DNA of 64,000 bases, from NCBI GenBank assembly GCA_039000515.1, contig JBCFYV010011135.1, forward strand, positions 14,460,376 through 14,524,375, read 5' to 3'. The notes under the pieces are model-generated. The model was not told the DNA's origin and searched no databases. It worked only from the letters and a program-made list of their open reading frames with translations. Position numbers and translations under genes: made by a program. Position 1 is the stretch's first letter. Every line of letters begins with the position of its first letter. Origin of the DNA: Timema cristinae. Lineage: Eukaryota > Arthropoda > Insecta > Phasmatodea > Timematidae. Below are positions 58,752-64,000 of the stretch, in pieces.

Positions 58752-61700
58752 GCACCGCGTCTTACTACCCGTTCGGGTTATACGCACTCACGCTAATGTG
58801 TAATGGTAGGGTGATTGTGAGATGAAATGAAGGACCTACAGCTTAACGTGGAATCCGAACCACGGTGGAGGCCTGGCATTCCACATTCACAAGATGTCTT
58901 GTCAGAGGTGTAGGAAGGGTTTGGAAATCAGATAAATCTGTGCCGGGACCGAGGTTTGAACCCCGGCCGCCAGCATAGAAGTCTGACACCTTACCCCTAG
59001 ACCACCAGGTCACCCATCTGCTTCAGTAGTCGAATGGTCTAAGACATTGGTTGGCAATTGGCAGCCCATGGGCCAGATTTGGCCCGCAAAGCTCTTCCTT
59101 TTGGCATACAGGTTCAGAAGAAGGGACTGTCTCTGTCTGTCAGAAGCCTAAAGTATCTACCTGAATGAATAACTCTACTAAATCATTGAAAAGCATACAC
59201 ATTCAGATTCAGTCTAGTCTTGAGCAATTTCACATGGACCTGAAATGGATTGTATTTTGCCTGGCAAGATACTACATGTGTTTCTATGTATAAAAAAAAC
59301 AAAAAAAGCACTTTATATTGGTACACAAGTAGAGATACTAGTGAGAAAGTCTGCAACTACGTTATATTTAAAATCAATCACATCACATAAATATTAATTT
59401 CCGCAAGCATAGTTACAAATGTTGGCGAATTTAAATATTCACAACTAAAGGAAAAATATCTCAAAATACAGCTCCTTGCGAATATGAGTAAAAAAGTAGA
59501 AATCAAGCCTCACAAATTGTTTGTAATAATCTAGTACCGTAAATACAAATCTCTGGGATTCATATACAAAATTGGATTAATATAATTAATTTGCATGGAA
59601 AAGGTTCTCTTTGTTGTCTAATAAACAGAACAAACAAAAGCACATTTGTCACTGCCACCAACTCTTAAACAAATATCTAAATTAACTTTTAAATATTTTC
59701 ACTTTGACTAAAATTGTACATTTTAAAAGATTCTAAGATACAAATTTGGATTCAAGATTCGAAAGAAAGATTTTAAGATTCGAATTTGAAAAATATAGGG
59801 TTCAAATCATTTCTTAATGTCACCAAACCTTTATACAAAAATTAATTATGTGAATAATGTTATTACTATTAGCAAAACATTATTATTAGCACCGCGTCTT
59901 ACTACCCGTTCGGGTTATACGCTCTTACGCTAATGTGTAATGGTAGGGTGATTGTGAGATGAAATGGAGGACCTACAGTTTAACGTGGAATCCGAACCAC
60001 GGTGGAGGCCTGGCATTCCCCACATTCACAAGATGTCTTGTCAGAGGTGAAGGAAGGGTTTGGTAATCAGATAAATCTTTGCCGGGACCGAGGATTGAAC
60101 CCCGGCCGCCAGCACAGAAGTCTGACACTTTGCCCCTAGACCACCAGGTCACCTATTTGCAAAACAAAGTTTTTATTTATCATTTTTAATAAATTTCATG
60201 TTGGTTAAAATTATATATTTAAAATAAATTTAATTTGAGTTTCAAAATAAAATATAATTTTTCAATTTGAGAATACTCAGATTCCATCCATCTGTATGTA
60301 TATATTACCTGTTAATCTACAAGTTTACACACTCGCTCGAGTCCGGTTTGAGGTAATGTTTGTGTGGTCCCTTCTAGAGGCTGAGAAACAAGAGCAGATC
60401 AACAAAGCCAGTGGAGAAGCTCAGGCCATGCTGGCAGTGGCAGATGCTCGGGCACAAGGATTACAGCTTGTTGCAAAGTCTCTAACTTCGCAGGTAATGT
60501 ATGTCTTAGTTTCATATACAGTAAAACATTGGTTAATCAAAATGCTGTTTTTTGTTTATTTCCCTCCAACCTGACAACAGGTGGGGCTCAATTTTCCCAG
60601 AATTTCATTTTCTCACAATCTACTCAGGGCCACCAATTTCAAAACTTGTGAGAAAACTTGCTAGTGAACAAACTCGCAGGTCATAATCTCGTAAATCGCA
60701 GCTTGTACCGAAAGATCTAATTTTGAAATGTTTCTCTGTTGTTTGAGTTGGCGTTTCGCTAGAGAGGGAGTTTTCAATCCGATAACGCTACAAAACCAAA
60801 GATGTTCCAAAGGACAGAGCTGATGGGATACAAACACGCCATGATACATAAATGATAGTAGACACTATTATTGTATTGATTGCACCATGTAAAATTATTT
60901 CTTTGGCTTTATTAGGAAACCATCTTTAATTTGTTTGCTACATAGTTTATAATATCAGGATTTGCACAGATGATATGTGTCATTTAAACATCTTCTTTCA
61001 ATAGTTACTTAAACTCAATTGGTAGCATGTTTGTCTGTAACGCTGGAGGTCGCGAGATCAATTCCAGCTCGATTATAGTATTTTAATTTTGTCTAAGTCA
61101 AAAAATCACTTGTCATTTCAAATGTAGTACAGCCCTCTTTTATTTTTAAACATGCGTTTTTTTATGTCACTAAATTATTATGATTATTAGCACCGTGTCT
61201 TACTACCTGTTCAGGTTATACGCACTTACGCTAATGTGTTATGGTAGGGTGATTTTGAGATGAAATGGAGGACCTACAGTTTAACGTGGGATCCGAACCA
61301 CGATGGAGGCCTGTCATTCCACACATTCACAAGATGTCTTGTCAGAGGTGAAGGAAGGGTTTGGCAATCAGATAAATCTGTGCCGGGACCGAGGATTGAA
61401 CCCCGAAACCCTAACACAGAAGTCTGAAACCTTACCCCTAGACCACCTTTTATGTCATTAAACACATTAATTTAGTTTATAATAATTGGGTAGTTTACAT
61501 CATTGATAAGCCAGGTATGTTTGTTTTATATTGTTTACTATTGAACTCAACAACATTTGTACACTAACTTACTTGTGTTCTGATCTATAGTGTGTGTTGT
61601 GCCACACAGCCACAGGTGGGTAAACTAGACAGGCAACTGACAATATAACTTAGCCAGCTCAAACTTTCTCCATTGAACTCTTGCCCTGAGTTAAAGCAAC

Positions 61701-62893
61701 CTTTCGACAAGATGTCAAAATGCCAAGTCTGAAACAATACAATACGTCTGGCACACCACATTTCTGAATAAATGTTTAGTTTTACAATTCTAATTTACAA
61801 ACTATCTTAAATTTTTGTTATTTGAAATCCGATTCGCCCCTGTTTATTTCGGATGACTGAATGCTATTGATCTCAAAGGGCCTGGATAAAAATAATACAT
61901 TTAATTAAGATATGTCAAACTTGATTCCTCGATTATTACTGGTATCTTAAGAATTGAGAATCAATCTTATTATCACGATTTTTTGTACCTTTATTATAAG
62001 CTCTTAAGTATGATTGGTTAAATATAAATAGCCAAGCTATTATATTTGTTGATTATGGCTCTAGACGTATCTAAATATCATATTCTTTAGATTGAAAAAT
62101 GATACCTGGATACAGGATTTGAACTTGGGACCTTTGGCTTGGTACACCATTTATTCTAACCACTGAGCTATTCAGGAGTCATCTCGTGTCATTTTTTAAT
62201 TTTTCAGAATATGATGTTTAGATATGGCTATAACCCTAACTATCAAATATAATAGCTTCGCTATTTAATCCATCTTGATAGGCATATTTGTTCAGTTGTC
62301 ATTGTGCTATTGGCAGCATAAAACCCTCCTGAGTCGAAGGTGACTGCGTTATCTGATAGCTCTTGATCTTAATAAATCACTCATATATATAGCTAACGAT
62401 TTCCACACGTCCTTTACAGAGATTGCCTTAATATATGAGTTCAGAAAGTGCACGTTAAATACCCTAACTAAGCCGAAGAGCTCTAAGATGGATTTCTGTA
62501 TCCAGAAGCCATTTTTCGATTTTAAAGATTATCAAATATGAGTAGTGAAAGTTCTGGTTTGGAACTAGATGAAATGACAATTCAGAATTTGGTAATTTAA
62601 TTGTCTTCATCAATGTTACATCTAGAAGGCTAGGAATTCAAATAAAACTAGCTCATTAGTCAAGTTGGTAGTATTGTAGTTTTTTTTAGTTTTTTAATTT
62701 CTTTTAATAAGAACTTGATATATCAGTAAACAGTCATTTAATGAATGAAACATTTGATCACAAGGATGGCCGCAACGCAGCAACTCTAAATGTAGCGGAG
62801 CAGTACGTAAACGCGTTCCAGCAACTAGCGCGGACCAACAACACACTCATCCTGCCGAGTAACGCTAATGATGTCACAAGTATTGTATCACAG
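48296..62893 (+). CDS. STOML2: STOML2 gene, stomatin-like protein 2, mitochondrial; 3' end outside window
   Basis: Gene-level entry. STOML2 (SLP-2) is a prohibitin/SPFH-family scaffold of the inner mitochondrial membrane that organises cardiolipin-rich domains and proteases. Seven plus-strand exons join in frame: 48296(?)-48427, 50642-50789, 51674-51794, 55665-55792, 57708-57863, 60378-60493 and 62765-62893. They give about 310 residues against 356 in human; the last 45 or so residues lie past the window. No frame break was found. Exon 2 ends in a GC donor (GC-AG intron). The N-terminal targeting sequence and the exon-7 acceptor are the weak points. Introns are packed with SINEs, a 66-bp satellite and MITEs. 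Confidence 0.96.
49576..50108 (+). mobile_element. SINE-C split by SINE-E, in STOML2 intron 1
   Basis: Head CTTCAGTGGACAAATGGTCT and body to about 49789. The shared tail reappears only at 50080-50108 (GGTATTAAGACGCAGTGAT), with a SINE-E in between. Confidence 0.75.
49790..50078 (+). mobile_element. SINE-E
   Basis: tRNA-like head GGTCGACCTCATTGGTTTTG with GGGTTCAAAACC, and a body matching the reverse copy at 34380-34690. 3' end GGTTCAGAAAGTGCATGTAA is shared with a SINE-D. Confidence 0.78.
50150..50345 (+). mobile_element. unclassified tRNA-SINE in STOML2 intron 1
   Basis: AATGGCGTAAGGGTAAGGTA with GAGGCTTGAATCTCAGCC, then a body like SINE-C (TTTTTCACTTTCCCTACACA). A reverse box B-like GAAGATCGAACCTGGGACC follows at 50480. 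Confidence 0.5.
50642..50789 (+). CDS. STOML2: STOML2 exon 2: SPFH domain, with GC donor
   Basis: Acceptor CCTTGGCAG|GCA. Encodes [20 protein letters not shown], then [20 protein letters not shown] and VPKQSAITL. All of these are close matches to the SPFH start of stomatin-like 2. Ends CTTG|GCAAGT, a GC splice donor with otherwise perfect consensus. Exon 3 phase (G|AT gives Asp of LDNV) requires this junction. Phase 0 in, phase 1 out. Confidence 0.96.
51003..51110 (+). mobile_element. SINE-A/C head fragment in STOML2 intron 2
   Basis: TATCGTGTTGGACTGAGTTG and GGGGTTCGAATTCTGATCAG match the second half of a SINE-A/C head; no body or tail. Confidence 0.4.
51394..51585 (+). mobile_element. SINE-C, internally deleted, in STOML2 intron 2
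   Basis: Head CCCGCTTCGGTGGCCAAATA, missing the middle of the head, then body and tail CAGGTAATAAGACGCGATGC. Ends 89 bases before exon 3. Confidence 0.75.
51674..51794 (+). CDS. STOML2: STOML2 exon 3: SPFH domain
   Basis: Acceptor CTGTTTCAG|AT; donor ATGAG|GTATGT; phase 1 in, phase 2 out. Encodes [20 protein letters not shown], then [20 protein letters not shown], the most conserved SPFH block of the family. No indel. Confidence 0.97.
51795..52040. repeat. CT-rich dispersed repeat directly after STOML2 exon 3
   Basis: Begins within about 10 bases of the exon 3 donor and matches the repeat at 3250. It gives a read-through frame from exon 3 that is intronic. Confidence 0.5.
52150..53890. repeat. 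66-bp satellite, about 26 units, in STOML2 intron 3
   Basis: Unit reads GACCACTGATTAATGACAGC, then GTTCACGCTCAAAGCCTTGT and TATATATTGGAATGGATATACTGTGC. Variants differ at fixed positions (CACGCTC/CACACGC, AATGGATATA/AGTGGCCATA). Between about 53080 and 53700 the order repeats every three units (198 bp). Because 66 is a multiple of three, the minus strand stays open and yields long repetitive reading frames; a few 65- or 67-bp units break them. Not a gene. Confidence 0.97.
53891..55299. other. part of STOML2 intron 3
   Basis: A SINE shared-tail scrap at 54541-54575 (AATCCGAACGGGTATTGAG); short CGGGAATTT-like words recur at 54000-54390. No gene seen. Confidence 0.4.
55300..55550 (+). mobile_element. 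SINE-D with tail type 2, in STOML2 intron 3
   Basis: Head almost identical to 24497 (CACCTTAGCTCTGTCGGTAG) but with a different body, ending GCTCAGAAAGTGCACGTTAA as in SINE-E. Confidence 0.78.
55665..55792 (+). CDS. STOML2: STOML2 exon 4: SPFH domain, oligomerisation segment
   Basis: Acceptor GTAATTTCAG|A; donor ATTC|GTAAGT; phase 2 in, phase 1 out. Encodes [20 protein letters not shown], then [20 protein letters not shown], matching [19 protein letters not shown]...WGI-CLRYEI. The preceding intron holds the 66-bp satellite and a SINE-D. Confidence 0.97.
56327..56527 (+). mobile_element. SINE-C in STOML2 intron 4
   Basis: Head CCTGCTTCAGTGGCTGCATG, box B GGTTCAAATC, body to CATTAGCGTAATTATC; tail truncated. 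Confidence 0.75.
56540..56600 (+). mobile_element. start fragment of the CCGCGGCTTCGCTC element, STOML2 intron 4
   Basis: CTAGCTTTTGCCCACGGCTT then CGCTCGCGTTAATG; the rest of the element is not recognisable. Confidence 0.55.
57374..57598 (-). mobile_element. SINE-C in STOML2 intron 4
   Basis: Reverse copy from TTTAGCACTGAATCTTACTA to ACGGCCGCCAAAGTGGGTG; ends 110 bases before exon 5. Confidence 0.78.
57708..57863 (+). CDS. STOML2: STOML2 exon 5: end of SPFH domain and start of coiled-coil
   Basis: Acceptor TCTATGCAG|GT; donor TCTG|GTGAGC; phase 1 in and out. Encodes [20 protein letters not shown], then [20 protein letters not shown] and [11 protein letters not shown]. The charged heptad-like EAERKKRA...ESEG segment is the start of the C-terminal coiled coil typical of stomatins. 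Confidence 0.97.
57866..57995 (+). repeat. GAAGCAATATTTGATTTATT repeat, four copies in window
   Basis: This copy starts 2-3 bases after the STOML2 exon 5 donor. Others are at 6560-6635, 15960-16030 and 47880-47955 (the last between the two SINE-B pieces). Common blocks: GAAGCAATATT, TTATTTTGACCAAAA and TTTAAAAACTGCAAAA. Class unknown. Confidence 0.5.
57998..58282 (-). mobile_element. SINE-B, full length, in STOML2 intron 5
   Basis: Reverse copy starting with (ATT)n and ending ...AGATCACCAGGTCA. Perfect 14-bp duplication CTATCATACCTTAA (57984-57997 and 58283-58296). Confidence 0.93.
58710..59013 (-). mobile_element. SINE-B with long (ATT)n tail
   Basis: Full-length reverse copy. It abuts a SINE-C head scrap (GCTTCAGTAGTCGAATGG) and a hAT-like scrap at 59042. 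No clear target duplication. Confidence 0.9.
59042..59130. mobile_element. hAT-like terminal fragment, STOML2 intron 5
   Basis: TTGGTTGGCAATTGGCAGCC and GGGCCAGATTTGGCCCGC. A related start, GAGGCTGGCAACCTTTTTG, occurs at 340. Confidence 0.4.
59880..60153 (-). mobile_element. SINE-B, full length, in STOML2 intron 5
   Basis: Reverse copy flanked by TATTAGCAAAACA (59867-59879) and TATTTGCAAAACA (60154-60166), one mismatch. It lies 224 bases before exon 6. Confidence 0.92.
60378..60493 (+). CDS. STOML2: STOML2 exon 6: coiled-coil region
   Basis: Acceptor CCCTTCTAG|AG; donor TCGCAG|GTAATG; phase 1 in, phase 0 out. Encodes [20 protein letters not shown], then [18 protein letters not shown], matching the family EAEK-EQINQAAGEA...A-A-A block. 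Confidence 0.97.
61010..61080 (+). mobile_element. tRNA-like SINE head in STOML2 intron 6
   Basis: AACTCAATTGGTAGCATGTT with GAGATCAATTCCAGC; isolated head with a decayed box B. Confidence 0.4.
61176..61447 (-). mobile_element. SINE-B, slightly 5'-truncated, in STOML2 intron 6
   Basis: Reverse copy lacking the first few head bases. Flanked by TTTTATGTCACTAAA (61160-61174) and TTTTATGTCATTAAA (61448-61462), one mismatch. Confidence 0.9.
61766..61865. repeat. copy of the 6340-6476 repeat, STOML2 intron 6
   Basis: TTCTGAATAAATGTTTAGTT, AATCCGATTCGCCCCTGTTT and ATTTCGGATGACTGAATG match the right part of the pogo-like element. Confidence 0.5.
62007..62283. mobile_element. fold-back element with tRNA-like loop, STOML2 intron 6
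   Basis: Left arm 62010-62104 and right arm 62187-62282 are imperfect inverted repeats. Key matches are AAGCTATTATATTTG against CAAATATAATAGCTTCG, and ATCTAAATATCATATTCT against AGAATATGATGTTTAGAT. The loop of about 82 bases, read on the minus strand, is a tRNA-like head with TAGCTCAGTGGTTAGAAT and AAGTTCAAATCCTG. Confidence 0.7.
62765..62893 (+). CDS. STOML2: STOML2 exon 7: conserved C-terminal region
   Basis: Encodes [20 protein letters not shown], then [20 protein letters not shown] and VSQ, equal to the family AA-SLTVAEQYVSAF...ILLPSNPGDVTSMVAQ block. Donor CACAG|GTAAGT is secure. The phase-0 acceptor that fits is CACAAG|GAT, with a poor pyrimidine tract. The better-looking AAACAG at 62731-62733 would put the exon out of frame. 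The next exon is not visible before 64000. Confidence 0.9.
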
Positions 62894-63286
62894 GTAAGTT
62901 TACTTTTCATGTACAATTTGTTCCAAAACATTCTTATATGGCAAGTAGGAGTGTACGAGGTTTTGATTCTCCCAACTTGGCTTTGAATCTCTGACTTGGC
63001 GTTTTTGACTGGGACTTCTTAGCCCGTGGTAGTCCAAACTAGAAAAGATTAGTACATAAAGGTTCCTTACTCTTTGAAACCGCGCTTGCCAGGCAAATAT
63101 TGAGAAAAGGGCCAAAAGGGGAAAAAATCGTGAAACACCCAATGCAACAATCTTGCAATGACAGTCTTCTATTGTTTCCTTTCGAGATAGCTTGTGGGTC
63201 TCAGATTGGTCTCCTCATTTATCTGAGAATTCACATGTGACACCCAGAAGAAGATATCATACTATTTTGTTGAATATATAATATAT

Positions 63287-63697
63287 CTCTTTTAAGGAAA
63301 ACCTTTTTTCATTTTTCAGGAAGTTTATAATATATATTTGTCCTTAATGTTACTCCTTTTACATGTTCCTATCTAGCTGTATATTATATTTAGTCAATTT
63401 CCTTTCTCTCCCTTGTGTTTTTTGGCTTCCTCTTTTAGGAAGGTGCATTGCACTTTTCACACTCCTCCCTGATGAATTCTGATAGACTGAAACCTAGGTC
63501 GGGAGTTTTGGCAGTAACAATCGTTTTTCTTCAAGGGGCAGCCATAAAATCTTTGTTCAGTGGTAGCATTATAAAATTGTGTTATTCTTTTCACTTTAAA
63601 AGCCATATTGTATTCGTACCTTTTATATGTTTCTATCCACCTATCCTGTACCTTCTTCCAAATATAACAAGTTACCTCAAAAAGAGAAAAGGTTTTT
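63287..63697. mobile_element. CCTCTTTT-type element, copy 3, downstream of STOML2 exon 7
   Basis: AGGAAGGTGCATTGCACTTT, TTCAGTGGTAGCATTATAAA and TTTCTATCCACCTATCCTG match the other two copies. Ends ACCTCAAAAAGAGAAAAGG. Confidence 0.65.
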
Positions 63698-63913
63698 TAC
63701 TTTTATATATATATACACAAAAGCCTTATATTTACATACAATTTTTATAAAATATTTGAACCTTGATTCAGTTTTGAGAATATTTCATATATTAGGTAAT
63801 ATATGAAGAAGTGAATTTTCGCACCCTCTACAAACTATTTTTGGCAGATTATTTCTATCTGAAAAATTTTTCTTTGGAGACCTAACATATATGTCAATAA
63901 AAATATTTAATAT

Positions 63914-64000
63914 CAGCACCGCGTCTTACTACCCGTTCGGGTTATACGCTTTAAGTACTAATTACGCTAAAGGATAAGGAATTGCGAAGGTTAAATTTAG
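63914..64000 (-). mobile_element. SINE-A, cut by window end
   Basis: Reverse copy showing only the shared tail (AGCACCGCGTCTTACTACCC) and part of the body before the sequence stops. Confidence 0.85.

Noticed and set aside
61274..61465. Open frames within SINE-B copies (also 40191-40397 and 47704-47913)
   Set aside because: Similar peptides appear because the SINE copies are similar; SINEs of this type do not encode proteins.
1..64000. Prokaryotic-style operon, defence system or phage
   Set aside because: The window has spliced animal genes, SINEs and MITEs; no dense long frames or ribosome-binding sites.

Overview
This is an AT-rich animal (almost certainly arthropod, possibly hemipteran) nuclear window carrying two spliced, conserved housekeeping genes in divergent (head-to-head) order, embedded in a very dense layer of short non-autonomous transposable elements. 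The arthropod reading rests on the STOML2 and EDC3 peptide flavour, small exons with long AT-rich introns, abundant tRNA-derived SINEs and an element with the GCTTCGCTCGCG-type end. Species cannot be fixed without a search.

Layout. Positions 1-23.0 kb hold no recognisable host gene. They hold SINEs, hAT-, pogo-, Harbinger- and TA-flanked MITEs, a decayed P-element/THAP transposase (about 9.19-10.38 kb, minus), a Harbinger transposase scrap (about 4.09-4.31 kb) and an intact-looking 1043-bp solo LTR (18306-19348). EDC3 (enhancer of mRNA decapping 3) runs on the minus strand from its start codon at 42787-42789 to its stop at 23023-23025 in seven coding exons. All junction phases close if one base is restored in each of the first two coding exons. 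STOML2 (stomatin-like protein 2, inner mitochondrial membrane SPFH scaffold) runs on the plus strand from about 48.3 kb to past the window end. Seven coding exons are visible and the C-terminal exon(s) lie beyond 64 kb. The 5.5 kb between the two first coding exons should hold both promoters and untranslated exons, but is mostly SINEs plus one 552-bp inverted-repeat element.

The two genes do not share a pathway (cytoplasmic mRNA decapping versus mitochondrial membrane organisation); their link here is position only.

The most unusual material is non-coding. Several SINE families with different tRNA-like heads share the same 3' ends, and one head occurs with two different 3' bodies, a modular arrangement. 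One SINE carries a 209-bp trinucleotide microsatellite inside its own target-site duplication. A 66-bp satellite of about 26 units with a local three-unit higher-order period sits in a STOML2 intron. A 52-bp array that appears to derive from a SINE 5' end abuts an EDC3 donor site. A fold-back element carries a tRNA-like sequence in its loop. I found no bacterial-type system, CRISPR array, rRNA or convincing functional tRNA gene.
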